Shown here: positions 9,187 to 18,223 of the stretch, one piece after another
How positions within the stretch are numbered: position 1 is the stretch's first letter
How the letters are laid out: every line of letters begins with the position of its first letter
Origin: an uncultured Lysobacterales bacterium
Lineage (GTDB): Bacteria; Pseudomonadota; Gammaproteobacteria; Xanthomonadales; Xanthomonadaceae
Assembly: GCA_946886865.1 (NCBI GenBank)
Contig: CAMPJI010000010.1
Location: 1 to 49,112 of the forward strand
Length of the DNA: 49,112 bases
Direction: 5' to 3'
Position numbers and translations under genes: made by a program
Notes under the pieces: generated by a model
Seen by the model: the letters and a program-made list of their open reading frames with translations, nothing else
Told to the model about the DNA's origin: nothing
The model's database searches: none

Positions 9187-9674
9187 CAGCGCTCGCGCTT
9201 GTCGGTCTTGGGCTTGGTGGAGTTCGGGCTCTGTCCCACGCTGCCGGACAGGTTCTGCTGGAACTCTTTCCACATCGCCATGTTGCGTTCGGTGAGCTGG
9301 TTCATCATGGCCCACGGCGTCTGCCCGAGCATGCCGCCGACCTGCTTGCGGAACTGCTGCTGCTGGTCCAGGAACGCCTGCATCGAACGCTCCAGGTAAC
9401 TGCCCATGAAACCCTGCAGCGAATCACCGTAGAAGCGGATGATCTGGCTCAGCAGTTGCGTGGACAGCATCGGTTCGCCGTCCTGTTCGTGCTCGGCGAT
9501 GATCTGCAGCAGGACCTGGCGTGTGAGGTCATCGCCCGAACGCGCATCGCGCACTTCGAACTCCTCGCCGTCGACGATGAGCTGGCGTACGTCCTCGATC
9601 GTGATGTAACTGGAGATCTCCGTGTCGTAGAGACGCCGGTTGGGGTACTTCTTGATGACGCGCATCGAGGCCAT
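9186..9674 (-). CDS. phaR: polyhydroxyalkanoate synthesis repressor PhaR
   Basis: 162 residues. The N-terminal PHB/PHA accumulation regulator domain is plain (RVIKKYPNRRLYDTEISSYI, then DVRQLIVDGEEFEV), followed by the second conserved helical region (MLSTQLLSQIIRFYGDSLQG) and a charged tail. PhaR proteins repress phasin and often their own gene, and release DNA when they bind PHB granules. No good ribosome binding site precedes the ATG at 9674. Instead a 5-2-5 inverted repeat (9676-9687) sits directly upstream, so initiation may be weak or structured; the ATG at 9665 is possible. A candidate PhaR operator lies at 9697-9710. Confidence 0.92.
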   Translation of the reverse strand: MASMRVIKKYPNRRLYDTEISSYITIEDVRQLIVDGEEFEVRDARSGDDLTRQVLLQIIAEHEQDGEPMLSTQLLSQIIRFYGDSLQGFMGSYLERSMQAFLDQQQQFRKQVGGMLGQTPWAMMNQLTERNMAMWKEFQQNLSGSVGQSPNSTKPKTDKRER

Positions 9675-9696
9675 GGAGCCGGGGCTCTAAATCGTG

Positions 9697-9710
9697 ATGC
9701 TCCGCAGCAT
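9697..9710. promoter_or_regulatory. candidate PhaR operator upstream of phaR
   Basis: A perfect inverted repeat ATGCT-CCGC-AGCAT lies 23-36 nt upstream of the phaR start. Read on the minus strand it contains CTGC-GGA-GCAT, seven of eight positions of the CTGC-N3/4-GCAG palindrome reported for PhaR of Paracoccus. Autorepression is inferred from position and from family knowledge. Confidence 0.45.
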
Positions 9711-9860
9711 GGCGCAGGGGGGCGGACCTTGCAACTTCTGGCGGCAACGCCTTCAGGTCGCTCGAACGGCCCTTCGCACGGGTTGCGCGGATCGCGACCC
9801 GCGGCACGGGTGTGCCGGTGATCGCGGGCCGCGCCGCCGGGGCAGGGTGGCCGTGCGGGC

Positions 9861-10601
9861 CTACCAGCCCATGTACTGGCCACCGTTGGCCGACAGGTTC
9901 GCGCCGGTAATCCAGCCGGCTTCGTCCGGGATGAAGAAACCCACCGCGTAGGCGATCTCCTCAGGCGTGCCCAGCCGCCCGGTCGGGATCTGCGCAACGA
10001 TCTTTTCGCGGATCTCCTCGGGCACCGCCATCACCATGTCGGTACCGATGTAGCCGGGCGACACCGTGTTGACGGTGATGCCGAACTTCGCGTTCTCCTG
10101 CGCCAGCGAAATGGTGAAGCCGTGCATGCCGGCCTTCGCTGCGGCGTAGTTGGCCTGGCCATACTGGCCCTTCTGGCCGTTGATGGAGCTGATCTGGATG
10201 ATCCGGCCCCACTTGCGCGCGCGCATGCCTTCGATCACCGGGCGGGTGACGTTGAAGCAGGAGTTGAGGTTGGTGCAGATCACCTCGTTCCACTGTTCCG
10301 CCGCCATTTTGTGGAAGGTGGTGTCGCGGGTGATGCCGGCGTTGTTGACCAGGATCTCCACCGGGCCGATCTGGCGCTCGATTTCCTGGACGAGTGCCTG
10401 TGCACCCTCGGGCGATGCGACATCCCCCGGAGCGATCGCCACGTCCACGCCCTCGGCCTTCATCTTCTCCTGCCAGGCGCGCCCGCGCCCCTCATCGCGG
10501 TAGTTCGTGGCGACCTTGTGCCCGGACTGCGCCAGACGGCGGATGATCGACGTGCCGATGCCACCGGTGCCGCCGGTGACCAGTGCAACTCGTGACTGCA
10601 T
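9861..10601 (-). CDS. phbB: acetoacetyl-CoA reductase (NADPH)
   Basis: 246 residues, the standard PhaB/PhbB length. The nucleotide motif is VTGGTGGIGT, NNAG is intact, and the Ser-Tyr-Lys catalytic set is in ISSINGQKGQYGQANYAAAK. The C-terminal GGQYMGW is typical of PHB reductases. It makes (R)-3-hydroxybutyryl-CoA for PHB synthesis. The start at 10601 has AGGGAGAG as ribosome binding site. PHB synthase and beta-ketothiolase are not in the window. The 186-nt gap to phaR (9675-9860) holds the phaR leader and operator candidate. Confidence 0.93.
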   Translation of the reverse strand: MQSRVALVTGGTGGIGTSIIRRLAQSGHKVATNYRDEGRGRAWQEKMKAEGVDVAIAPGDVASPEGAQALVQEIERQIGPVEILVNNAGITRDTTFHKMAAEQWNEVICTNLNSCFNVTRPVIEGMRARKWGRIIQISSINGQKGQYGQANYAAAKAGMHGFTISLAQENAKFGITVNTVSPGYIGTDMVMAVPEEIREKIVAQIPTGRLGTPEEIAYAVGFFIPDEAGWITGANLSANGGQYMGW

Positions 10602-10645
10602 GCGTGCTCTCCCTGGCCGCCCGGTGCGGCCCTGCCGCGCCTACT

Positions 10646-11563
10646 CTAGTGCCCGATCGTGAAAGGGCTGTTGTGCATCGCGGCGAGCGCGGATCCCTTA
10701 CCCGGCACGAGCGCCATGTCGAACGCCACCTGGGCGGCGTGCAGGAAACCGCGGGCATCGGTGCAGCCCGCCACCGGGCGCAGGGGTTGGCCCAGCAGGC
10801 GCCACGCCGAGTGAAGCGCCGGCAGCGGATCGGCTGGGTCAACCGGCAGCGCCGCCAGCGACTTGGACAGTTTCCGGCCCTGCGCATCCACCACCAGAGG
10901 GAGGTGGGCGTAACGCGGCGTGGGCAGGCCCAGCGCCACCTGCAGCAAAATCTGGCGGGGCGTGGAATCGAGCAGGTCGGCCCCGCGCACGACGTCGCTG
11001 ATCGCCTGCTCGGCATCGTCGACGACGACAGCCAGCTGGTAGGCCCACAGGCCATCGGCCCGTCGCAGCACGAAGTCCCCGACATCCCGGTCCACGGCCT
11101 GCTGCTGCGGCCCAAGCAGCAGGTCGTCGAACGTCACGCGGCTGCCGTCCGGAACCCGCATGCGGACGGCCGGCGTCTCGCGCACGCGTCCGGCGACGCA
11201 GGCACGGTGGATGCCGCCGGTGGCGGCCAGGTCGGTCCGGCTGCAATGGCACTCGAACGCCATGCCCGTCGCCAGCAGCCGGTCCATCGCCGCCCGGTAC
11301 CGCGCGCCGCGCGTGCTCTGCATGACCACCGGGCCATCCGGCTCCAGGCCGAAGGCATGGAGTGCGGCCAGTTGCCGGTCGCGGGCTCCGGGCACTTCGC
11401 GCGGCGGATCCAGGTCCTCGACCCGGACAAGCCACGCACCCCCAGCGGCGCGCGCCATCAGCCAGCTGCCCAGCGCGGCGACCAGCGACCCCATGTGCAG
11501 GTCGCCGGTGGGCGAGGGCGCAAAACGTCCGCGGTAAGGCGGGGGCGGGTCAGAACGGGTCAC
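10646..11563 (-). CDS. gluQ: glutamyl-Q tRNA(Asp) synthetase
   Basis: 305 residues, matching the truncated GluRS-like enzymes that attach glutamate to queuosine in tRNA-Asp. The class I signatures are [15 protein letters not shown] (HIGH-like) and KLSKS. A zinc-binding pattern of CHC followed later by HRAC is present, and the anticodon-binding domain of full GluRS is missing, as expected. I chose the GTG at 11563, which puts the conserved RFAPSPTG ten residues from the N-terminus; the upstream frame has no conserved residues. The ribosome binding site is poor. It lies 44 nt downstream of nothing related: phbB follows it on the same strand. Positions 11564-11686, shared with htpX, show no clear promoter. 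Confidence 0.9.
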   Translation of the reverse strand: MTRSDPPPPYRGRFAPSPTGDLHMGSLVAALGSWLMARAAGGAWLVRVEDLDPPREVPGARDRQLAALHAFGLEPDGPVVMQSTRGARYRAAMDRLLATGMAFECHCSRTDLAATGGIHRACVAGRVRETPAVRMRVPDGSRVTFDDLLLGPQQQAVDRDVGDFVLRRADGLWAYQLAVVVDDAEQAISDVVRGADLLDSTPRQILLQVALGLPTPRYAHLPLVVDAQGRKLSKSLAALPVDPADPLPALHSAWRLLGQPLRPVAGCTDARGFLHAAQVAFDMALVPGKGSALAAMHNSPFTIGH

Positions 11564-11686
11564 GCGAGGGCGGCTTCCGGCATGCGGCCCGTCCGGATGG
11601 GGCCGAAGAGATTCACTTGAAATTCCATCGAGCCTGCCACATTTTTTCGTTCGACCGCGCATGGTGCGCGCGCAGGATGAGTCCCG

Positions 11687-12583
11687 ATGTTCAAGCGTAT
11701 TGCCCTGTTCCTGGCCACCAACCTGGCCGTGCTGGCCCTGGTCAGCATCGTCATGTCGGTATTCGGGTTGAACCCCGCCACCAACGCCGGCCTGCTGGTC
11801 ATGGCCGCGCTGTTCGGTTTCGGCGGCTCCTTCCTGTCATTGGCGATCTCCAAGTGGATGGCCAAGCGCACGACCGGTGCCCACGTCATCGAGCAGCCGC
11901 GCAACGAGTCCGAGCAGTGGCTGGTCTCGACGGTACGCCGCCAGGCCGAGGCCGCAGGCATCAAGATGCCGGAGGTCGCGGTCTACGACGCGCCGGAGAT
12001 CAATGCCTTCGCTACCGGTCCCAGCCGCAACAACTCGCTGGTGGCCGTGTCCACCGGGCTGTTGCGGGCGATGAACCGCGACGAGGCCGAAGCCGTACTG
12101 GCCCACGAGGTCAGCCACGTCGCCAACGGCGACATGGTCACCATGGCGCTGATCCAGGGCGTGCTGAACACGTTCGTGATCGTGCTGGCGCGCGTGGTGG
12201 GCCGCGTGATCGACGGCTACATCAGCGGCGGCCGCGACGGCGCGCCCGGGCTGGGCTACTACGCCATCGTATTCGTGCTGGACATGGTCTTCGGCCTGTT
12301 TGCCAGCATGATCGCCATGTGGTTCTCGCGCTACCGCGAGTTCCGCGCCGATGCCGGCGGTGCCAGCCTGGCCGGCCGCGACAAGATGATTGCCGCGCTG
12401 GAGCGCCTGTCCCAGACCTACGGCGAGAGCACCCTGCCCAAGCAGGTCGCGGCGTTCGGCATCAGCGGTGGCGTCGGCCACGGGCTCAGGAAACTGCTGA
12501 TGAGCCACCCGCCGCTGGCCGAACGGATCCAGGCGCTGCGCGATGCGCCGGTCGAGGCCGTGCGCGGTCGCGTGGTGACCTGA
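11687..12583 (+). CDS. htpX: heat-shock membrane metalloprotease HtpX
   Basis: 298 residues, the usual HtpX length. Two hydrophobic helices at the N-terminus (to about residue 60) and two in the middle (about 155-215) bracket the zinc site HEVSH at residues 140-144; the Glu in [10 protein letters not shown] is the likely third ligand. The enzyme degrades misfolded inner-membrane proteins from the cytosolic side. The start ATG has an AGGATGAG sequence upstream. It is a single-gene unit closed by a strong terminator. Confidence 0.95.
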   Translation: MFKRIALFLATNLAVLALVSIVMSVFGLNPATNAGLLVMAALFGFGGSFLSLAISKWMAKRTTGAHVIEQPRNESEQWLVSTVRRQAEAAGIKMPEVAVYDAPEINAFATGPSRNNSLVAVSTGLLRAMNRDEAEAVLAHEVSHVANGDMVTMALIQGVLNTFVIVLARVVGRVIDGYISGGRDGAPGLGYYAIVFVLDMVFGLFASMIAMWFSRYREFRADAGGASLAGRDKMIAALERLSQTYGESTLPKQVAAFGISGGVGHGLRKLLMSHPPLAERIQALRDAPVEAVRGRVVT

Positions 12584-12607
12584 ACATCGAGGCTTCGGAC
12601 ACTGAAG

Positions 12608-12637
12608 AAGGCCCGCCATTGGCGGGCCTTTTCTTTT
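12608..12637 (+). terminator. intrinsic terminator of htpX
   Basis: Ten-bp stem AAGGCCCGCC / GGCGGGCCTT with a 3-nt ATT loop, followed by TTCTTTT, 24 nt after the htpX stop codon. Confidence 0.95.
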
Positions 12638-12727
12638 GGGGGATTCAGCAGGTTGCGAGGTGTCCCGATGTCGTCGGAGGCCGGCGCCTCCGCAACCTGC
12701 GCGGCTCCAGCCCCCGATCCGAAGGAC

Positions 12728-14806
12728 TCACTCGAAGTCGTAATCCATCTCGGGCCCTGCGCCAGCCAGGAAGTGGCCCTGCGCATAGTCGATCCCGGCA
12801 CCGAACAGCACCGTCATGCTGCCGGCGTCCTGTACGTACTCGGCGATCGTCTGCTTGCCGGCCTCGTGGGCCTTACCCGCGATCTCGCGGATCCGCGTCT
12901 GGTGTTCGGCATTGCCCGCCAGGTCGTCCATGAAGGACCGGTCCAGCTTGAGGAACGCCGCGTCGAAGTGGGTCAGCAGCTGGAAGGAGTTCAAGCCGCT
13001 GCCAAACTGCTCCAGCCCGACGCGCACGCCCATCTTGGCCACCGCCTGCTGGAACGTCTGCGCCGCCTTGAGGTGGGTGAAGACCTTGGACTCGGGGATC
13101 TGCAGCACCAGCAGGCTGCCCTCGGCACCGTGCTGGGCGAGCTGCTCGATGATGTGGTGCACCAGGCTGTCGTCCTGCAGCGAGACCTCCGAGATCTTCA
13201 CAAGAAGGGTGGTGCGCTTGCCGGCGCGCAGGCGCTCGCCGATGACGGCGATGGCACGGCCCACCACCCAGCGGTCGATCTCCCACAGCAGGCCGTGCTC
13301 CTCGGCGATCTGCAGGAACGTCAGCGGCTGCACCAGCTCGCCCGGGTCGCCCTGCATGCGCAGGTAGCCGTCGTACATCTCGTTGGCGTCGCCGTGCAGG
13401 CTGATCAGCGGCTGGTAGTGCAGCACGAACCGGTCGCTGTCCAGCGCCTGGCGGATGCGCGTGACCCACGCCTGCACGCGCTCTTCCTCGGCGCGGTCGA
13501 CGGCGCCGGGGTCGAAGATGTCGGCACGGTTGCCGCCCACGCCGATGGTCGACTGCAGGCCCTGACTGGCCTTGCCCAGTACCGAGGAGACGCTGGCGAT
13601 CTTCTGGCCGATCTGCACGCCGCCGATGCTCACGGTGGCATTGAGCGAGCGGTTGCCCGCTTCCAGCACGCTGTCGGCGAACGCCTTGCGCACCGCTTCG
13701 GCCAGTTGCACGGTGCTCCGGTGGTCGCTGCCGCGCCGCATGACGGCGAACTGGTGCTCGGCGAAGCGGGCCACGGTGTCGTCCTCGCGCAGCGCCGTGC
13801 GAAGGCGCTCGGCGAAGGCGGCGACCAGTTCGTCGGCGGCGTCCAGGCCGATCTCCTGCAGCAGGCGTGCGTAGTGGTCCGGCTCCACCAGTAGGAAGGC
13901 GTGGTGGGTTGCGTTCTGTGCCGCGTCGGCCACGGCATCCTCCAGCGAACGCAGGAAGGTGGCGCGGTTGAGCAGGCCGGTCGCCTGGTCGCGCTGGCGC
14001 AGCTCCTCGACCTCGCGCGCCAGCTCGGGGTCGAACTCCTGCCGGCGCAGCACCACCTGCTGGCAGGCTTCGCCCTCGTAACTGGCGTTGGTGAACTCCA
14101 TCACCGCGGGGAAACTGTTGCCGTCCAGGGTCCGGGCCTCGATCTCGTGGCGCGGGGCCACGGGCTCGCCCTTGGACATCTGCTTGAGCAGCTGCTTGAA
14201 GCCGTCCACGTGCGACGGCGCGATCATGTCCAGCAGCGACATGCCCTCGATCTCGTCGAACGATTCGAAGCCGAACATCTCCAGGTACGCCGCGTTGGCG
14301 CGGATGTGCATGCCCTCGTGGACATACGCGATGGGGTCGCGCGATGACTCGATCAGCGCGTCGCACCGGCGCTCGGTCTCGCGCACCTGGCTTTCCAGCC
14401 GGCGCAGGGCGCGGCGGGCTTCCAGGTCGGCCCATTCGGCGCGGATGGTGTCGTGCAGGTGGGCGGTGTGCCCCCGCAGCAGCACGCCGCGGGCGCCGAT
14501 TTCGCGCGCCTCCAGCAGGCGGGCATCGTCGATGGCCTCGTGCAGGATCAGCACCGGCAGGTCCTTGCCGCTGGCGTCCACGTGCTGCATCAGCTTGGCC
14601 AGCGGCACGGTGGTGGCAACGGGCGAGGCCAGCACCAGGTCGGGCGGCTGGCTGGACAGCTGGGCGCTCAGTGCATCCTCGCTCTCCGGGCGCGTCGGGC
14701 GCACCGCGATGCCGTTGTTGCGCAGGCCGCTGACGATTCCTTCCGCTGCCTCGACGCTGTCGTCGACGATCAGCAGGCGCAGCACCTGGTCTTTGCCGAA
14801 TTGCAT
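12728..14806 (-). CDS. fimX: type IV pilus/c-di-GMP effector FimX
   Basis: 692 residues with the order REC-PAS-GGDEF-EAL and a length like Xanthomonas FimX. All enzymatic sites are degenerate. The receiver reads PDLVLAS, without the phosphorylatable Asp. GGDEF is replaced by AEHQF in RFAEHQFAVM. The EAL position reads YDGYLRM, and the DDFG metal site is LEQFG. QPLISL, the LKLDRSF lysine and QGHFLA remain, which fits binding of c-di-GMP without hydrolysis. In Xanthomonas and Pseudomonas FimX binds c-di-GMP, partners with PilZ/PilB and promotes pilus assembly and twitching at the pole. The start has a perfect AGGAGG site. It is a single gene, convergent with htpX. Confidence 0.88.
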   Translation of the reverse strand: MQFGKDQVLRLLIVDDSVEAAEGIVSGLRNNGIAVRPTRPESEDALSAQLSSQPPDLVLASPVATTVPLAKLMQHVDASGKDLPVLILHEAIDDARLLEAREIGARGVLLRGHTAHLHDTIRAEWADLEARRALRRLESQVRETERRCDALIESSRDPIAYVHEGMHIRANAAYLEMFGFESFDEIEGMSLLDMIAPSHVDGFKQLLKQMSKGEPVAPRHEIEARTLDGNSFPAVMEFTNASYEGEACQQVVLRRQEFDPELAREVEELRQRDQATGLLNRATFLRSLEDAVADAAQNATHHAFLLVEPDHYARLLQEIGLDAADELVAAFAERLRTALREDDTVARFAEHQFAVMRRGSDHRSTVQLAEAVRKAFADSVLEAGNRSLNATVSIGGVQIGQKIASVSSVLGKASQGLQSTIGVGGNRADIFDPGAVDRAEEERVQAWVTRIRQALDSDRFVLHYQPLISLHGDANEMYDGYLRMQGDPGELVQPLTFLQIAEEHGLLWEIDRWVVGRAIAVIGERLRAGKRTTLLVKISEVSLQDDSLVHHIIEQLAQHGAEGSLLVLQIPESKVFTHLKAAQTFQQAVAKMGVRVGLEQFGSGLNSFQLLTHFDAAFLKLDRSFMDDLAGNAEHQTRIREIAGKAHEAGKQTIAEYVQDAGSMTVLFGAGIDYAQGHFLAGAGPEMDYDFE

Positions 14807-14928
14807 GAAGCCTCCTGGGGCCGACGTCCTGAAGCCGGTAACGACCGGTCAGGGCCGGGGTTATGACATGAAGCGCACGCCTCCGTCCATGCGGCCTTTG
14901 GCTGTTTCAACGGCCGATCGCGGAGGAA

Positions 14929-15945
14929 CTAGAGCGGGCGCTTGCCGGGGTCGCCGGCGACTTCCCGCACCAGCCGCGGCACGAGATAGCCTGAGAGCCG
15001 CGCTGCCAAGGCGGCGTGCAGGCGGCGCGCACGGGCGTCGTCCACCTCGAAGTGGGCTGCGCCCTGGACGCGGTCGAGCTGGTGAAGGTAGTAGGGCAGG
15101 ACGCCGGCCGCATGGCCGCGCTCGCTCAGGTCGGCCAGTGCATCGACATCGTCGTTGACGCCGCGCAGCAGCACCGCCTGGTTGAGGAGCGTGGCGCCCG
15201 CGGCCCGGAGTTTCGCCAGTGCCGCGTCGACGCCGGCATCGAATTCGTTGGCGTGGTTGGCGTGCAGCACCACGGTCACCGGCCACGGCAGCGCGGCCAG
15301 CCATGCGATCAGGTCATCGTCGACGCGTTCGGGCAGCACCACCGGAAGCCGTGTGTGCACGCGCAGCCGGCGCAGGTGCGGCACGGTTGCCAGGGCGTCG
15401 GTGAGTTCGGCCAGCTTGGCGGTGGACAGCGACCACGGATCGCCACCGGACAGGATGACCTCGTCGATACCGGCATCGGTCCGGATCACGTCGACGGCGC
15501 CCCGCCACCCGGCGGCGGCGGCCGTCTCCTCGGCATACGGGAAATGCCGTCGGAAGCAGTAGCGGCAGTGGATCGCGCAGCTGCCGGTACTCACCAGAAG
15601 TGCCCGGCCGTTGTACTTGCGGATGACGCCGTCGGCGGCCTTGGCGGCACCGTCGCCCACCGCGTCGAGGCTGAAGCCGGGGACCGGGCGCATCTCCTCG
15701 TCCAGCGGCAGCACCTGCCGCAGCAGCGGATCGGTGGGGTCGCCGTGGCGCATGCGGGCCACGAACCCGCGCGGCACCCGCAGCGGGAACTGCGCGGCCG
15801 CGGCATCGGAGAGGGACGGGACGGCGTCGCCCAGGCCGAGCGCGTCGAGCAGTTCGCGCGGGTCGCGGATGCTGTCGCGCCACGCCTGCTGCCAACGCGG
15901 GCTCACAGGCGACGGCTGCAGGGGGAGGGGGGCTGCGGGTATCAT
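14929..15945 (-). CDS. epmB: EF-P beta-lysylation protein EpmB (lysine 2,3-aminomutase family)
   Basis: 338 residues. The radical-SAM cluster motif is at Cys123, Cys127 and Cys130 (SCAIHCRYCFR), followed by a YxxxK-like LysAM region with a PLP-binding pattern. EpmB converts alpha-lysine to (R)-beta-lysine, which EpmA attaches to Lys34 of EF-P. The gene is divergent from efp, its substrate protein, across 113 nt, which makes the assignment firm. The ATG at 15945 starts the conserved part; sixteen more upstream codons exist but lie in the shared promoter region. On the minus strand TACAAT (15992-15997) could serve as its -10 element. EpmA is not in the window. Confidence 0.92.
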   Translation of the reverse strand: MIPAAPLPLQPSPVSPRWQQAWRDSIRDPRELLDALGLGDAVPSLSDAAAAQFPLRVPRGFVARMRHGDPTDPLLRQVLPLDEEMRPVPGFSLDAVGDGAAKAADGVIRKYNGRALLVSTGSCAIHCRYCFRRHFPYAEETAAAAGWRGAVDVIRTDAGIDEVILSGGDPWSLSTAKLAELTDALATVPHLRRLRVHTRLPVVLPERVDDDLIAWLAALPWPVTVVLHANHANEFDAGVDAALAKLRAAGATLLNQAVLLRGVNDDVDALADLSERGHAAGVLPYYLHQLDRVQGAAHFEVDDARARRLHAALAARLSGYLVPRLVREVAGDPGKRPL

Positions 15946-16058
15946 GCCGGTCCGGTTTCGCTGGCGCGCGCCTGGCGCTGCGCAGCCCGACATTGTAGCC
16001 GCAGCGGCCCCACGGCCGCCGGCACCCCTGTTTCCACCTTTCCGCAGGAGCTGTACCG

Positions 16059-16625
16059 ATGGCCAGCTATGGCATGAACGACGTCAAGAACGGGATGAAG
16101 ATCCTCGTCAACAACGAGCCGTGCATCATCACCGACACCGAGTACGTCAAGCCGGGCAAGGGCCAGGCCTTCACCCGCGTCAAGTACCGCTTCATCAAGT
16201 CCGGCCGGGTGGTCGAGTTGACGATGAAGGCGACCGATTCGCTGGAAGCGGCCGACGTGGTCGATACCGACATGCAGTTCCTGTACGCCGACGGCGAGTA
16301 CTGGCACTTCATGAATCCGGAGAGCTTCGAGCAGGTGCAGGCCGACGAGGCCGGCGTGGGCGATGCGCGCAAGTTCCTCAAGGGCGAGGAGCAGTGCGTG
16401 GTCACGCTCTGGAACGGCGTGCCGATCCAGGTGACGCCGCCGAACTTCGTCGAGCTCAAGATCACCGAAACCGATCCGGGCGTGCGTGGCGACACCTCGG
16501 GCGGCGGCGGCAAGCCGGCCACCCTGGAGACGGGTGCAGTGGTGCGCGTGCCGCTGTTCGTCAACCAGGACGAGATCATCAAGGTCGACACCCGCTCGGG
16601 CGAGTACGTCAGCCGCGTGAAGTGA
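16059..16625 (+). CDS. efp: elongation factor P
   Basis: 188 residues, the canonical length. The KOW-like N-terminal domain carries Lys34 in the loop PGKGQAF, the residue modified by EpmA/EpmB. Two OB-fold domains follow, and the C-terminus ends in [11 protein letters not shown] relieves ribosome stalling at polyproline stretches. The ribosome binding site AGGAG is well placed. It is divergent from epmB, so the modifying enzyme and its substrate may be co-regulated from the 113-nt region between them. Confidence 0.98.
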   Translation: MASYGMNDVKNGMKILVNNEPCIITDTEYVKPGKGQAFTRVKYRFIKSGRVVELTMKATDSLEAADVVDTDMQFLYADGEYWHFMNPESFEQVQADEAGVGDARKFLKGEEQCVVTLWNGVPIQVTPPNFVELKITETDPGVRGDTSGGGGKPATLETGAVVRVPLFVNQDEIIKVDTRSGEYVSRVK

Positions 16626-16636
16626 CGACCCGTAAC

Positions 16637-16752
16637 GCCGTGCAGCGGTGATGGCGTCGCCGGATCGTCATCCCGACGAACGTCGCGATCCGACAGCGCT
16701 GTCCCTTCTCCCCGGGAGGAGGGGCGAGGCGCCGAGGCAACCCCTGAGTTTC
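16637..16752. repeat. dispersed-repeat-like intergenic sequence between efp and mtaD
   Basis: The gap 16626-16765 holds CGTCATCCCGACGAACGTCG (16668-16687), which looks like the CGTCATTCCCGCGAA-type repeat common in Xanthomonads and Neisseria. It is followed by a near-palindrome CTTCTCCCCGGGAGGAGGGG (16709-16728). I see only one clear copy of each in this window, so calling it a dispersed family is an inference from general knowledge. Confidence 0.3.
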
Positions 16753-16765
16753 GAATGAGATCGGC

Positions 16766-18109
16766 ATGACCGAAGACCACACCCCCCAGACCTGCGACCT
16801 GTTGATCGAAGCCGGCTGGGTGGTGCCCGTCGAACCGCATGCCGTGGTGCTGGAAGACCACGCCGTGGCCGTGACCGGCGGCGTGATCCAGGCCGTGTTG
16901 CCGACCGACCAGGCGCGGGCCCGCTTCGCCCCGCGCGAGACGGTCAGCCGGCCCGAGTCGGCATTGATTCCAGGCCTGGTCAACGCGCACACGCACAACC
17001 CGATGACGCTGTTGCGCGGCATCGCCGACGACCTGCCGCTGATGGAATGGCTTCAGGGCCACATCTGGCCGGTGGAGGCGGCGGTGATCGGTCCGGAGTT
17101 CGTCGCCGACGGCGTGACACTTGCCATCGCCGAGATGCTGCGCGGCGGCACCACGTGCGCCAACGAGAACTACTTCTTCCCTGACGTGCAGGCGGCCACC
17201 TACAAGCGCCACGGCTTCCGAGCGATGGTGGGCCTGCCGGTGATCGACTTCCCCACCGCGTGGGCGAAGACGTCCGACGAGTACTTCGACCGCGCTGGCG
17301 AGGTGCATGACCAGTGGCGCGACGATGCACTCGTGTCGACGGCATTCGCGCCACACGCGCCGTACACCGTGTCGGACGCCAACTTCGAGCGCATCCGCAT
17401 GCTGGCCGACCAGCTCGACCTGCCGGTGCACCTGCACACGCACGAGACCGCGCAGGAAATCGAGGACTCCCTGCGCGACCACGGCCAGCGCCCGCTGGCG
17501 CGGCTGGACCGCCTTGGGCTGGTGAACGACCGCCTGATTGCCGTGCACATGACGCAGCTCACCGACGCCGAGATCCACCTGTGCGCCGAGCGCGGCGTCA
17601 GCGTGGTGCATTGCCCGGAGTCCAACCTCAAGCTGGCCTCGGGGTTCTGCCCGGCGTGCGCGATCGAGCGCGCCGGCATCAACCTGGCCATCGGCACCGA
17701 CGGCTGCGCCAGCAACAACGACCTGGACATGATCGGCGAGACCCGCACCGCCGCGCAGCTGGCCAAGGCCGTCGCCCGCGACGCCACCGCGCTCGACAGC
17801 GCTACCGCCCTGCGTGCCGCCACCCTGGGCGGCGCGCGCGCGATGGGCCTGGATTCGAAGATCGGTTCGATCGAGCCCGGCAAGCAGGCCGACCTCGCGT
17901 GCATCGACCTGTCGACGCTCGAAACACAACCGCTGCACCACGTGGTGTCGCAACTGGTCTATGCCAGTGGCCGGCACCTCGTGACCGACGTCTGGATCGG
18001 CGGCCATGCCAAGCTTCGCGGGCGCGTGCTGGTCGACATGGACGTGGACGCGCTCATCGCCAACGCGCGGCAGTGGCGCAGCCGGATCGCCGGCATCCAT
18101 GCGTCCTGA
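16766..18109 (+). CDS. mtaD: methylthioadenosine/S-adenosylhomocysteine deaminase-like amidohydrolase
   Basis: 447 residues of the metal-dependent amidohydrolase superfamily (TRZ/ATZ, COG0402). The metal ligands are visible: HTH in NAHTHNPM, a His in HLHTHETAQE, and the Asp in GTDGCASNNDLDM. The S-N-N-D-L-D-M segment is typical of MTA/SAH deaminases. They remove the 6-amino group from SAH, MTA or adenosine derivatives. Linkage to ubiG, an S-adenosylmethionine-dependent methyltransferase that makes SAH, fits a role in SAH removal. Related deaminases act on s-triazines, guanine or chlorinated rings, so substrate is inferred. The ribosome binding site is weak (GAG). Confidence 0.82.
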   Translation: MTEDHTPQTCDLLIEAGWVVPVEPHAVVLEDHAVAVTGGVIQAVLPTDQARARFAPRETVSRPESALIPGLVNAHTHNPMTLLRGIADDLPLMEWLQGHIWPVEAAVIGPEFVADGVTLAIAEMLRGGTTCANENYFFPDVQAATYKRHGFRAMVGLPVIDFPTAWAKTSDEYFDRAGEVHDQWRDDALVSTAFAPHAPYTVSDANFERIRMLADQLDLPVHLHTHETAQEIEDSLRDHGQRPLARLDRLGLVNDRLIAVHMTQLTDAEIHLCAERGVSVVHCPESNLKLASGFCPACAIERAGINLAIGTDGCASNNDLDMIGETRTAAQLAKAVARDATALDSATALRAATLGGARAMGLDSKIGSIEPGKQADLACIDLSTLETQPLHHVVSQLVYASGRHLVTDVWIGGHAKLRGRVLVDMDVDALIANARQWRSRIAGIHAS

Positions 18110-18223
18110 TACCAACCGTCCGGTTTGTGCCGTCACCGGTGCAGTGAGGGCGCCGCTGTCCGCTTCCATCCGATCGGACGCAACCCGCCGCCGGGCGTCC
18201 GGGATGACAGAGAGAGCCTCAAC

